From positions 186,001 through 250,000 of the forward strand of contig NZ_FQWL01000002.1 in assembly GCF_900129665.1 (NCBI RefSeq): a stretch of 64,000 bases of DNA, read 5' to 3'. The notes below the pieces were generated by a model. It worked only from the letters and a program-made list of their open reading frames with translations. It ran no database searches and had not been told where the DNA came from. Source of the DNA: Flagellimonas flava. GTDB taxonomy: Bacteria; Bacteroidota; Bacteroidia; Flavobacteriales; Flavobacteriaceae. Below are positions 39,498-48,102 of this stretch, in pieces (position 1 is the first letter of the stretch; each line of letters starts with the position of its first letter). A program made the position numbers and the translations under genes.

Positions 39498-40101
39498 CTA
39501 GTTCTTTTTCTTGTATGGTCATGAGGCCATAGGTCTTATGTGCCTTAAAGTAGCTAAAATCCCGGTTAAAATCCATTCCCTCACCATCCATGACAGTGTT
39601 ATCTTCCGGGTTGGTATAGGTGAAGGCCTCCTCAGTAAAAATCCAACCATTGGAACGATCATAGAAAAGCTGCGGAGTTTCGAGTTTTTTACCGTCATGT
39701 GTTTCAATGACCACGTTGCCCTGCAAATCTATGAGATTGGTCTGTGAATATACGATTCCATAATCCGCGGTAATAACACTCTTTTGATCTTTATCATCAA
39801 AGAAATCCACCTGAAGACCTTCGGGAAAGGTCTGGAATTTGAAATACTGATTGTCAAAATTCTCGTAGACCGGACTCGTTAGAATAGCGATTACCTTGGA
39901 GCTATCCTGATCTTGGGTGCTCATTTCTTCCCGGGTCTCCGTATAGGTGAGTTTTAGGTTTTGGGCCACACCCGAAGGAAATATGGGCTTAACGGCCTCT
40001 TCGCCCACCCGTTGATAGTTGTCACCACAGGATATAAAAAGGATTGCCACGGTTAAAACCGTGGCAAAACTGTATAATTTATTTCTTAAGGTCTGTCTCA
40101 C
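39490..40101 (-). CDS. lptC: LPS export ABC transporter periplasmic protein LptC
   Basis: 203 aa. Lipoprotein signal with lipobox FISC (Cys near 25). The LptC/OstA-like beta-jellyroll is visible (PVYENFDNQYFKFQTFPEGLQVDFFD, then ITADYGIVYSQTNLIDLQGNVVIE shortened here in spirit to its conserved strands). It passes LPS from LptB2FG to LptA. Start is GTG at 40101, one base after the stop of the TPR gene. Its signal-peptide codons contain an 11-bp perfect hairpin (40044-40067). Confidence 0.88.
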   Translation of the reverse strand: MRQTLRNKLYSFATVLTVAILFISCGDNYQRVGEEAVKPIFPSGVAQNLKLTYTETREEMSTQDQDSSKVIAILTSPVYENFDNQYFKFQTFPEGLQVDFFDDKDQKSVITADYGIVYSQTNLIDLQGNVVIETHDGKKLETPQLFYDRSNGWIFTEEAFTYTNPEDNTVMDGEGMDFNRDFSYFKAHKTYGLMTIQEKELDD

Positions 40102-40102
40102 A

Positions 40103-41473
40103 TTATAGACTAGGTACTCTAACGCTACCTCCTACCCAGCAGCTAAAGGAAACTGTTTGACCTGCTTTTCCTGAGCTAAAGATCATCTCTTTGGTAGGTG
40201 CTTTGGCCGCATAACTTGCAGCGGACTTGCTGGCCCTACCACTTAGGGATGGATCTACACGACCTGCTTTTCTGGCCATATCGGCAGCCTTCCAATAGAT
40301 GGCTCTTTTTTCGAAAGGTGTACTTCCACATGCATTTGCACTACTTGCATACAGGTTGGCAATAAGCAAATATGCTTTCCCGTTTGCAGGGTTGGCGTCA
40401 ACAGCTTTTAAGGCATAGCTTCTCGCTTTTGACTTGCTACTTCTTCTTACCGTAGTTGCAATCTTATACAGGATATTGGACTTTCTGAAGTTGTCCGTTT
40501 CCAGTTCAACAGCTTTGTTGAAATCTGCAATAGCTCCTTTACTATCACCTGCTTTTTGCTTTAATGTACCTCCATATAGATAGGCATCAGCTGAAGGATC
40601 TAAAGCCAACTGGGCCTCAAAAAGCTTCTGGAACATTGGATCGTCCGTACACTCTTTGGAAAACATTCTTCCAACGGCACGTTTTACCCAGTTCACATCG
40701 TTCTTCTTGGCTTCGTAGCTCTTTTCATAAAGTGGGATAAGGTTGCCACAATCCGCCAAAGCTCCCAATTTTGAATCGATGCTGGTTGCAATCTTACCAT
40801 ATGACTTAGAGTTCGTGGTAGCCACTCTCAACTGTCTTTTTTCCTTGGATGTCAGGGTTCCCAACGAATCTTTAGGGAGTAACTTTGTAACAACCGCAGT
40901 AAGCTTCTTGTTTTCCTCCTCTACCTTTTCAGTAACATCATCATATACATCAAACACTTCTTGAAGGTCTTTCTTGTTTCCCTCGTGCAAATCCACGAGC
41001 GTTGAGAAATACAGGTAAAGTGCCTTAGGGTTTTTAAAGTTTTTTCTATCCTCCTTAAAGGCTTTGCCCAACATTCCATAAAGTTGCTCATCAGAAGCCA
41101 TTTTGTTGTCATAGGACAAAAGCGCTTTGTCAATGGTAACACCTGCTTTACTGAATTTTGCTGGGAAATACTTCAAACTTGCATCGTATAAAGACATCAA
41201 GTCCTGAATATAACCATCCTTATCGGCTCCGGAGGAATTCTTGATCTTGTGGGCAAGAATCTTCTCCCCATAGGAGAAATTGGCCTTGTTGATATCCGGG
41301 CAGCTTTCATATACCATTTTCCATGGTTCATAGGCTGCATCGTAATTTTTAACTTTTGCGTGCTCGGCGTAAATGGAAAGATTGGTCATGCACTCAGGAT
41401 TTTGCGCCTGGGCCATACTTAATCCCATCGACATAAGGACCGCTATCATCGTTAAGTAGTGTTTCTTCGTCAT
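40103..41473 (-). CDS. secreted tetratricopeptide repeat protein
   Basis: 456 aa from ATG 41473; the longer frame adds 10 residues that spoil the signal peptide (TMIAVLMSMGLSMAQAQ). The mature protein is built of helical TPR-like units; a clear pair is at about 280-345 (ADAYLYGGTLKQKAGDSKGAIADFNKAVELE, of which ADAYLYGG and KGAIADFNKAV are the best matches). The C-terminus is aromatic and Cys-containing. Likely a periplasmic or outer-membrane-associated scaffold. Located between the outer-membrane protein gene and lptC, so envelope-related. Confidence 0.85.
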   Translation of the reverse strand: MTKKHYLTMIAVLMSMGLSMAQAQNPECMTNLSIYAEHAKVKNYDAAYEPWKMVYESCPDINKANFSYGEKILAHKIKNSSGADKDGYIQDLMSLYDASLKYFPAKFSKAGVTIDKALLSYDNKMASDEQLYGMLGKAFKEDRKNFKNPKALYLYFSTLVDLHEGNKKDLQEVFDVYDDVTEKVEEENKKLTAVVTKLLPKDSLGTLTSKEKRQLRVATTNSKSYGKIATSIDSKLGALADCGNLIPLYEKSYEAKKNDVNWVKRAVGRMFSKECTDDPMFQKLFEAQLALDPSADAYLYGGTLKQKAGDSKGAIADFNKAVELETDNFRKSNILYKIATTVRRSSKSKARSYALKAVDANPANGKAYLLIANLYASSANACGSTPFEKRAIYWKAADMARKAGRVDPSLSGRASKSAASYAAKAPTKEMIFSSGKAGQTVSFSCWVGGSVRVPSL

Positions 41474-41576
41474 CTTACTAATTTTAAAGTGGTTAATGTA
41501 CAAATTTTCACGAAAAAAATATCTTAAAGGGGGAAGATATCACCGGTTATTTAAATGATATACAATAAAATCCCCA

Positions 41577-42833
41577 TCAATTTATTTTTCTTTTAAGGAA
41601 CCACCGGTCATTTAAGGAAAGTCCAACATTAATTTTAAAATACCCTTCCTCTATTAAGTTTGCATCCGTCGTTCCCCTTTTCCCCAATTCAAAACCGAGG
41701 TTCAAATTGGAAAAGTTGTTGCTCAACGGTAGTCCAAATCCAAAAGTTATGCCAAAATCATTAATCTCCCTTCCATTCACTTCCAATCCACTTACATCAT
41801 ATCGAAGTCCTGCTCGGTAGGTAATTCGCTTAAAATACCCTGTAAGTGAGCGGTAATCAGGAATCCAATACCCTCCGAAGGCATAGGTCGTGGCATCCTT
41901 GTACGTTACATTTTCTATACCCAAAAACGCATTTTGGAAATCGCTGAACTGTTGAAAGCTATACTCCCCACCGATCAACCATTTTTTATTCTCTCCAAAT
42001 CCAATTCCCAATGTAGTCCTTGTCGGAATCTTTAATTCGGTGTTTTTTAGGTTCAGAGCATCCAAATTCACATCAATAACCTCAATTTCCTGTCCATTTG
42101 CCAAAGAAAAGGACCCCAGTCTTTCCGAATTTTCAGAAGCTAAGTTTATTTGGGTATTCACCAGAACCGATGTATATAAGGTATATTTATCCTTGATGGT
42201 AGGTGTGTAATTCAAGGCATAATTGAAGTCCAATCCATTGATGCGCGACTCTCGTCGATCCAATGTGCCAAACTGAACACCTTCTACACTTTGAATACGT
42301 TGGTATTCCAAGGTTCCAAAATTAAAGTTCCCAGTAACTCCCAAGCTTACATTCTTGATGGGCTCAAATCCAATCGAAACAAAAATTCTGTTGAGTCCAC
42401 CATCTCCTGTATAAACGTTAGTTACCGACTCATCATCATTGACATCCGTAAGTTCATAGCCCACGGAGGACAGTGGCATAATACCAAAAGCCATACCTGC
42501 TTTTCTGGCAATGGGAAAACCTATGGCCAAATAGTCCAAATTGGTTACCGAAACGTTTTGTTGTTCGGTAAAATCCTTGAGCCGTAACCTGTTGTGTGAT
42601 ATCCCCGCGGTATAGGTAGTCAATTTTAATTTGGAGTAGGCCGCCGGGTTTCGAAGATTGATATGGATACTGTCTGCATACAAACTCATCCCCCCCATCA
42701 TCTGATTATCGACTGTACCACTGTTCCTAAGGTCTCCTATTCCAAAAAATGAATAAGGTGATACGGTACCGTTTTGCGCGAAAATGCCATGGGCAGCCAC
42801 GCAAAAAAAAGCGATCAAAAATTTCTTAACCAT
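41577..42833 (-). CDS. outer-membrane beta-barrel protein of unknown function
   Basis: 418 aa. Signal peptide about 1-19 (HGIFAQ). The mature start GTVSPYSFFGIGD and the alternating aromatic strands through the whole length match a family of predicted outer-membrane barrels found in this position in Flavobacteriaceae (related in look to PorV/FadL-type barrels). The C-terminus ends in strand residues NDRWFLKRKIN. Its ATG follows the coaX stop with no gap. Function not known. Confidence 0.82.
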   Translation of the reverse strand: MVKKFLIAFFCVAAHGIFAQNGTVSPYSFFGIGDLRNSGTVDNQMMGGMSLYADSIHINLRNPAAYSKLKLTTYTAGISHNRLRLKDFTEQQNVSVTNLDYLAIGFPIARKAGMAFGIMPLSSVGYELTDVNDDESVTNVYTGDGGLNRIFVSIGFEPIKNVSLGVTGNFNFGTLEYQRIQSVEGVQFGTLDRRESRINGLDFNYALNYTPTIKDKYTLYTSVLVNTQINLASENSERLGSFSLANGQEIEVIDVNLDALNLKNTELKIPTRTTLGIGFGENKKWLIGGEYSFQQFSDFQNAFLGIENVTYKDATTYAFGGYWIPDYRSLTGYFKRITYRAGLRYDVSGLEVNGREINDFGITFGFGLPLSNNFSNLNLGFELGKRGTTDANLIEEGYFKINVGLSLNDRWFLKRKIN

Positions 42834-43562
42834 CTAGCGTTTGTTGTATTCCAGCAAGTAGTTTAGCCCCTCCAAGAGAAATTTAGAATTCGCAAATATG
42901 GTATTTTTTAGTCGTTTAGCAAAAAAATGGAAGTCGCCGCCTGTTAAAATAACTGTTAAATGTTGAAAGCGTGATCGGTACTGATCAATTACCCCATCTA
43001 TTTCCTGTGAAACACCATTGATCACCCCACTGTGCATGCTGGTTTCGGTGGAGTTTCCGATAAAATCCAATAGCTCTGAAGGTTCAAGTAAGGGTAAGCC
43101 AGCGGTTTGATCGTTCATGGCCTTGTATCTCATTCGGATTCCAGGCGATATGGCCCCTCCTACATATTCACCATAATTATTGACCATATCATATGTGATG
43201 CACGTTCCCGCATCAATGACAAGGGTATTGCCCCTAGGATTGTGGTAAAATGCAGCTGTGGCCAGCGCCACTCTATCCATACCCAAGGTTTGCGGGGTAG
43301 CATAGCTATTTTTAAAGGGCACCCTGGATTCAGGCGACAAGACATGAACCCGGCAGAAAAGAGAGACAATATCACGTTCTTTATGCTCCAATTTCCCAAC
43401 ACTTGAAAGCAACGCCTGATCTATTTTTGGAAAACGCTCAAAGAGTTCTTTTACTTTGCTAAGGAACAGACCTGACTCTGAACTTTGGTCAAATACGATG
43501 CTACCATTTTCAAAAACAGCATATTTCACCAAAGTGTTTCCAATGTCTATGACCAAGTTCAT
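42834..43562 (-). CDS. coaX: type III pantothenate kinase CoaX
   Basis: 242 aa from ATG 43562, where the standard start NLVIDIGNTLVKYAVFENG appears; the longer frame runs into the tRNA-Phe promoter region and is rejected. ASKHA-fold kinase that starts CoA biosynthesis from pantothenate. Motifs: DIGNTLVK (phosphate 1), GMDRVALATAA and VIDAGTCITYD (phosphate 2), GGAISPG. First gene of the minus-strand envelope run. Confidence 0.95.
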   Translation of the reverse strand: MNLVIDIGNTLVKYAVFENGSIVFDQSSESGLFLSKVKELFERFPKIDQALLSSVGKLEHKERDIVSLFCRVHVLSPESRVPFKNSYATPQTLGMDRVALATAAFYHNPRGNTLVIDAGTCITYDMVNNYGEYVGGAISPGIRMRYKAMNDQTAGLPLLEPSELLDFIGNSTETSMHSGVINGVSQEIDGVIDQYRSRFQHLTVILTGGDFHFFAKRLKNTIFANSKFLLEGLNYLLEYNKR

Positions 43563-43614
43563 GATACAAAGATGGAAAAATGGAAAAAAACCCTTGCCTT
43601 TTTTCTGGTTTTTG

Positions 43615-43645
43615 TTTGTATATCCTAATTTTGAAATTATATTTG
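43615..43645 (+). promoter_or_regulatory. promoter of tRNA-Phe
   Basis: TTTG (43615-43618), 19-bp spacer, TATATTTG (43638-43645): a perfect Bacteroidota primary-sigma promoter (TTTG–N17-23–TAnnTTTG). Transcription would begin about 20 bp before the tRNA. Confidence 0.8.
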
Positions 43646-43671
43646 CACCCGCCTTTGCAAAAGGCATGGGA

Positions 43672-43744
<73 letters not shown>

Positions 43745-43750
43745 CAGAAG

Positions 43751-43797
43751 AAACTCGTAACATACTATAAACAGTAACGTTGCGAGTTTTCTGTTTT
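43751..43797 (+). terminator. terminator after tRNA-Phe
   Basis: AAACTCGTAAC (43751-43761) pairs with GTTGCGAGTTT (43779-43789), 11 bp with one G-T wobble, followed by TCTGTTTTT. Confidence 0.82.
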
Positions 43798-44157
43798 TAA
43801 CAGGGTGCTCCAGAGGGTGCTTGCAATGAACTTTAAAGAAGAAATAAACATTTCTGTCCCTTTAAAACTAGCGATTTCATACTTCGCCGCCAATTGTTTT
43901 GGACTAACTACATAATTATCCTAAAAACGAAGAATCAAAAACCTCAGAAACCAAATGTGCTTTTGACATAGCCTAAATAAATTGGGTGGGGGTACTGAAA
44001 AAAAGTAGAATTGCAATAATCGATTTTACACTAGTCCATATTGATAAATTAACTCTTTCAAAATTCGGACTAACACCCAATGAAGTTTTCAAAAGAGGTA
44101 TTGTCTGTATTGACTATATCGAACCCAAAATTCATTTACTTATTAAGATTGGGTATA
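43798..44157. other. AT-rich intergenic stretch with gene relics next to tRNA-Phe
   Basis: About 360 bp without a convincing gene. On the minus strand an open frame without a start codon (roughly 43770-43922) reads VVSPKQLAAKYEIAS, which resembles a helix-turn-helix start, then runs to a stop beside the tRNA. On + a 66-codon frame from a GTG at 43986 encodes an unrecognised peptide and runs into the next gene. GGGTGCT occurs twice in 21 bp at 43803-43822. Base composition is visibly more AT-rich than the flanks. A decayed tRNA-targeted insertion is possible; no att duplication of the tRNA end is seen. Confidence 0.5.
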
Positions 44158-44736
44158 TTATGCCTGTCGAGCACCCAGTTTGTTGATTTCAAGCAACCAA
44201 TTTTTGCGCTTTTGCATGGATGAACTTTTAATCGGCGCCAAATAGGTAACCTTCACAGGTTTCACCCCACAGAATTCCAATATTCCTTTTTTGAATTGAT
44301 TAATGGCAGGATTTTTCATTACCCATCGGTTATACCAGCTTACCGTATCCGCGGTAACAATGATTCTAGCGGTTTTTCCCTTTAGTAGCTTGCTTGGAAA
44401 CAGCTTTCCTTTTTGATACTTGAAAGTTATTCCTGGCAGAAAGGTTCGGTCGATAAATCCCTTTAACAGGGCTGGCACTCCATACCACCACATAGGAAAT
44501 ACCCAAACAAGGTGCTCAGCTTCCTTCATTTTCTCAATTGCAGTTTCCAAATCGGGTTCCAGTGGATATGGTCTACGATAACCATATTTCAAAACTGGGT
44601 CGAAGTGCAAATCAACTAAGTTGATGGTTTCAACCTTGGCATTTGCATTATGGGCGGCTTCTGAATAAGTTTTGGCCAATGCCCAATTAAAACTCTCCCT
44701 ATCGGGATGTCCATTAATAATGAGTACTTTTTTCAT
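44158..44736 (-). CDS. NAD(P)H-dependent quinone/FMN oxidoreductase, flavodoxin fold
   Basis: 192 aa. N-terminal VLIINGHPDRESFNWALA is the FMN phosphate loop of the NQO1/MdaB-like family; VFPMWWYGVPALLKGFIDR is the second conserved segment. Two-electron reduction of quinones protects against redox cycling. Last gene of a minus-strand run that includes a nitroreductase and whose promoter matches that of the NO reductase operon, so a role in nitrosative or electrophile stress is plausible (inference). Confidence 0.9.
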   Translation of the reverse strand: MKKVLIINGHPDRESFNWALAKTYSEAAHNANAKVETINLVDLHFDPVLKYGYRRPYPLEPDLETAIEKMKEAEHLVWVFPMWWYGVPALLKGFIDRTFLPGITFKYQKGKLFPSKLLKGKTARIIVTADTVSWYNRWVMKNPAINQFKKGILEFCGVKPVKVTYLAPIKSSSMQKRKNWLLEINKLGARQA

Positions 44737-44781
44737 TTTTATCCTTTTTGAATGCCAAAATCAGATCTAAGGTTTTAATGG

Positions 44782-45402
44782 TCAAATGCTTACCCCAACA
44801 AAGATTCCAACCAACTCCTTTTTCAGCGATGCAGTTGACAAGGCCTTGAACCAGGGTGTTCCTATTCCAAATCTGATATTCTTGTATTGCAAGCCCAGCC
44901 GATAGAGGTTTGAAAGATTGCCAATGCTGGAAAAATCAGTGGAATAATTGATCTGCCCCCTAAAATACAGTGCAACCTGGCCTACCAGTGGTGTTTGATA
45001 CTCCAATAGCATTCTGGTAAACAAATATTTTCTATCTGATATTTTGTATGATGGAAAAATGTCAAAACGAAAATTGTTTTTGTTATAACTATATCGCGCT
45101 CCAAACGCAACAATGAGTCCCTGTTGATTCCAGGCTATTTCAGTAGCCAATGAAACACCTCTTTTTATTTCATAAAACAGAAAGTTGTCAATAAGATAGC
45201 TTTCAGATATCCTTCCAAAGTTGTAGTCCGTTCTTATAGAAGTCAAATTAAAAAAACTAAGATTAGAGGTTTCAATAACCTTGAAGAAAGTATACTGATA
45301 TTTAACCCTATCGTCCATGAAAGTACTTTCCACGTAAGAAATTTGGGAAGATAAACTTGTTTGTATCCCAAATAATATCCCTATGAAAGTCATGTACTTC
45401 AT
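44782..45402 (-). CDS. predicted outer-membrane or secreted beta-rich protein
   Basis: 206 aa from ATG 45402 (a TTG at 45408 would add two residues). Signal peptide about 1-19 (ends SLSSQ). The mature protein alternates hydrophobic and polar residues in strands (SLATEIAWNQQGLIVAFGAR, YFRGQINYSTDF) and looks like a small beta-barrel. No family recognised. It lies between the nitroreductase and quinone reductase genes, 45 and 86 bp away, so it is probably in the same transcript. Confidence 0.72.
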   Translation of the reverse strand: MKYMTFIGILFGIQTSLSSQISYVESTFMDDRVKYQYTFFKVIETSNLSFFNLTSIRTDYNFGRISESYLIDNFLFYEIKRGVSLATEIAWNQQGLIVAFGARYSYNKNNFRFDIFPSYKISDRKYLFTRMLLEYQTPLVGQVALYFRGQINYSTDFSSIGNLSNLYRLGLQYKNIRFGIGTPWFKALSTASLKKELVGIFVGVSI

Positions 45403-45488
45403 TGCCAAGGTATTTTTTACCTTTTTCTTGATAGGTATTTACTCTTTTCCTATTTGCCATTTAGTTCTCTAAGTCTTTGACGACTTCT

Positions 45489-46118
45489 TTAGACCGTTTC
45501 GAACAACTCTTCCAAGGCTTTTCTGACCTTCTTTCGATACTGTGTTTCATCCTGTTCTGAACGATACCCTACTGTCGCAATTACCGATGCATTAAGGCCT
45601 TTCTTATCAAGACCTAGGATTTCATTATAGGCTGCCGAATCGAAACCCTCCATTGGACAGGCATCTATCTTCAGTTCGGCGCAGGCATTCAACAAATTGG
45701 CCAAGGATAGATATGTCTGTTTTTTGGACCAGGATTGCCATTCAGAAGTAGTTTTTTTGGAAAGGTTTTCTTTAATGAACTCTCCATAACCTTCCACCGC
45801 AGAAATAGGTATATTCTGGGTTTCGACAATGTTATTTATATAATCATCTACATATTCATTCTTCTGTTCAGAAAAATTACAGAACACAAAAAGGTGAGAT
45901 GCATCTGTAACTTGTGATTGACCCCAAGAAACTTCCCTAAGTTGCTCCCTTATTGAGACATCTTTAACAATTAAAACCTTATATAATTGTAGCCCATAGG
46001 ATGATACGGATAATTGCACCGCTTCCTTAAGATATTTTAAATCCTGCTCCGACACCTTTTTCTGAGGGTCAAACTTTTTAGTCGCATAGCGCCATTTTAG
46101 ATTTTCCACTAAGTTCAT
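45489..46118 (-). CDS. nitroreductase family NAD(P)H oxidoreductase (NfsB-like)
   Basis: 209 aa from ATG 46118, matching the family's start (NLVENLKWRYATKKFDP); an ATG six codons upstream at 46136 is possible. FMN-binding residues are in the RYATKKFD loop and in the C-terminal ATVGYRSEQD segment; YGLQLYKVLIV and DACPMEGFD are typical of NfsB/YodC. Reduces nitro compounds, quinones and related electrophiles. It sits 27-45 bp after the GNAT gene. Confidence 0.9.
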   Translation of the reverse strand: MNLVENLKWRYATKKFDPQKKVSEQDLKYLKEAVQLSVSSYGLQLYKVLIVKDVSIREQLREVSWGQSQVTDASHLFVFCNFSEQKNEYVDDYINNIVETQNIPISAVEGYGEFIKENLSKKTTSEWQSWSKKQTYLSLANLLNACAELKIDACPMEGFDSAAYNEILGLDKKGLNASVIATVGYRSEQDETQYRKKVRKALEELFETV

Positions 46119-46163
46119 TTTATTCAGTTTTTTCATTAAACATTGTTTTAGTTCTGATCGAAC

Positions 46164-46895
46164 TTATTGCACTAAAGCATAGTTGGTCATTGAGAACTGT
46201 TCTTCAAACCCTAACTTTTCGTAAAGACCTTTTCCCATTGCCGAAGCTTGCAATGTGGCGTGGGAATATCCTTTTTTTACGGCTTCATATAACATGGAAT
46301 GCATCATCTTTTCGGCATAACCCTTTCTTCGCATCTCTGGAATGATTCCCATAGAATGGATGCCAATAATTTCGTTTCCCGTAGTATAGGTCAAAGCTGT
46401 GCCCACAGGAGAGGTTTCATCATAGGCAATCAAATACTCTATTTCATCAAGGCTTTTCAATATCAGCTCACGATGGATCTTATAATTAAAGGCTTTTTGG
46501 AATAATGACTCCCACAATTGAGCAGAGTCCTTGTTTTCTACCTTTTGGAGTTTCAGTTTTGATGGGGTGAAAACTCTTTTGGAAAGATCGAGAACCATCC
46601 CAACCTGTTCCAACACCTTTTCAAAACCATTATCCAAAAGAAGGGATTCATATTCGTTTCCTTCTATTTCCCAATGGGGAACAGTGATTTTGGTGGAAGA
46701 TGAAGCGATTATCTTTTTCGCAATATCGATATCACCTTGCTCAGGTTTATTTATGAACCATAGCTTGTTTGGCCAATCGGAATAGGCTATGGCTCCATAG
46801 TCAAAGGCATTGCCAATTACGTAGGTATCGGCCTTGCGATTAACCAATTGCCATAACGAGGTCAAGTTATCTATGTTCCGTTTCTTTAAGTCCAT
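46164..46895 (-). CDS. GNAT family N-acetyltransferase
   Basis: 243 aa. The N-terminal half (1-120) is a degenerate GNAT-like region; the C-terminal half has the acetyl-CoA motif A, SMGIIPEMRRKGYAEKMM (V/I-x-P-x-x-R-x-x-G-x-A), and motif B with ATLQASAMGKGLYEKLGF. Substrate unknown. It begins 3 bp after the DMT transporter stop. A closely similar C-terminal domain occurs at 55550-55894 beside the NO reductase operon. Confidence 0.88.
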   Translation of the reverse strand: MDLKKRNIDNLTSLWQLVNRKADTYVIGNAFDYGAIAYSDWPNKLWFINKPEQGDIDIAKKIIASSSTKITVPHWEIEGNEYESLLLDNGFEKVLEQVGMVLDLSKRVFTPSKLKLQKVENKDSAQLWESLFQKAFNYKIHRELILKSLDEIEYLIAYDETSPVGTALTYTTGNEIIGIHSMGIIPEMRRKGYAEKMMHSMLYEAVKKGYSHATLQASAMGKGLYEKLGFEEQFSMTNYALVQ

Positions 46896-46898
46896 CTT

Positions 46899-47348
46899 TT
46901 AAGAGTTTTTGATTAAAATAATTCCTAAGGTCATGGCGATTACCCCAAAAATCTTTTTGTAGGCAATAGGCTCGGAAGGCAGACCAAACCAACCAAAATG
47001 ACCCGCAACGACAGAAAACAAAATTTGTCCAAAAAGACCGATTGAAATCATTGTGGAAATACCCAGTTTTGGTATGGTATAATAATACAGTCCAATTCCA
47101 ATGACACTGAACAAGGCCCCCGAAAACCATAAATAATAAGGTACGTCCTTTAGTTTGTAAAGGGATGGTAAATGTTTGGTGCAGATCATGACCGCAAAAA
47201 GTGCCAATAGTGCGCTTATGATATAGGCCACAAGCGAGGTCAATAAGGGACTTTTAAGTTGCTCGCTCAGCTGTGAGTTAAACCCTCCATGAAGTGCCAA
47301 AAAGACACCACCTATAAAGGCTAATAGCATTGGTGTTGTCTGACTCAT
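46899..47348 (-). CDS. DMT family transporter (DUF606/YdcZ-like)
   Basis: 149 aa with five hydrophobic helices. The pattern AFIGGVFLALHGGFNSQLSE and GLFGQILFSVVAGHFGWFG is the YdcZ (DUF606) half-size DMT type; such proteins usually act as dimers. Cargo unknown. First gene of the minus-strand operon driven by the promoter at 47376-47426. Confidence 0.87.
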   Translation of the reverse strand: MSQTTPMLLAFIGGVFLALHGGFNSQLSEQLKSPLLTSLVAYIISALLALFAVMICTKHLPSLYKLKDVPYYLWFSGALFSVIGIGLYYYTIPKLGISTMISIGLFGQILFSVVAGHFGWFGLPSEPIAYKKIFGVIAMTLGIILIKNS

Positions 47349-47375
47349 ATCTCAAAGTATTAATGATTTATAGGC

Positions 47376-47426
47376 CAAATGTAAAGCGACAAAATACCTT
47401 ATGCATTTACATATGTTGACGGATGG
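47376..47426 (-). promoter_or_regulatory. putative activator-dependent promoter of the DMT/GNAT/nitroreductase operon
   Basis: On the minus strand, TACATTTG (47383 to 47376) is a perfect -7 box 27 bp before the start codon, but no TTTG lies at the -33 position. In its place is a 24-bp motif (47403-47426, + strand starts GCATTTACATATGTTGA) with the palindromic core ACATATGT centred 29.5 bp from the -7 box edge, near -41.5. The same motif at the same distance is found at the NO reductase promoter. A Crp/Fnr gene ends 3 bp away. Confidence 0.65.
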
Positions 47427-47428
47427 AA

Positions 47429-48022
47429 TTAAAGTCCCTTTCTTATCCTGCTAAGTTGGGTAGGGGTTATTCCCAAGTAAGATGCAATCAACCATTGAGG
47501 GACCCTTTGAGGCATTTTAGGGTACCTATTAAGGAAAGAAATGTAACGTTCCGTGGCGCTTTCTGCTGCAAATGAAATTTGACGTCGTTCATTTTCAATA
47601 ATCCAGTTTTGCTCCAGATTTGCAATATAATAGTTCTTTAAGTCCTCGTGGCCATAGATGACTTCCTTATAGCGCTTATAATTCATTTCCAGAATAGCAC
47701 CACCCACGACACACTCAACACCAAATCCTGAAGGTGTATCAGTGAGCATGGATACGGTAGAGCCTGCCAAGTGCCCCTCCACAAAAAAATTTTTGATATA
47801 TACATTGGCTTCGTCGTCCATCCACTGGGATACCAAAATTCCCTCACAAACGAAAAATATATTCCTGGCCGTTTGCCCATGGTATATGATGTTCTCACCT
47901 TTTTGGACGTCCCGAATACCAATCAAAGGCAAAAACGCCTCAAAAGAACTTTGCGAGACGGTTGCAAAGCTATTGACGTATTTATAGAAAAGCTGGCTAT
48001 ATGGATGATCAAACGAAATCAT
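47429..48022 (-). CDS. Crp/Fnr family transcriptional regulator
   Basis: 197 aa. Cyclic-nucleotide-binding-like beta-roll at about 20-120 (GENIIYHGQTARNIFFVCEG), a long helix, and a C-terminal winged HTH (WLIASYLGITPTQLSRIRK). No Cys cluster for an Fe-S centre. In the recognition helix the Glu found in FNR/CRP (E-x-x-S-R) is replaced by Thr (TQLSR), so the DNA site is probably not TTGA or TGTGA. It lies immediately upstream of the DMT operon promoter, which makes that promoter a natural target. A 10-bp inverted repeat (48020-48029 and 48069-48078) spans its start codon. Confidence 0.9.
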   Translation of the reverse strand: MISFDHPYSQLFYKYVNSFATVSQSSFEAFLPLIGIRDVQKGENIIYHGQTARNIFFVCEGILVSQWMDDEANVYIKNFFVEGHLAGSTVSMLTDTPSGFGVECVVGGAILEMNYKRYKEVIYGHEDLKNYYIANLEQNWIIENERRQISFAAESATERYISFLNRYPKMPQRVPQWLIASYLGITPTQLSRIRKGL

Positions 48023-48102
48023 TCTTGGTTCATGGCTAACTCCTTGATTGAACTAAAGATACCATATTACCAAGAATGAAGTCAATAGCAATGCAAATAG
48101 AA

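Noticed and set aside
43563-43667. N-terminal extension of coaX to 43667
   Set aside because: It crosses the tRNA-Phe promoter and the family start is at 43562.
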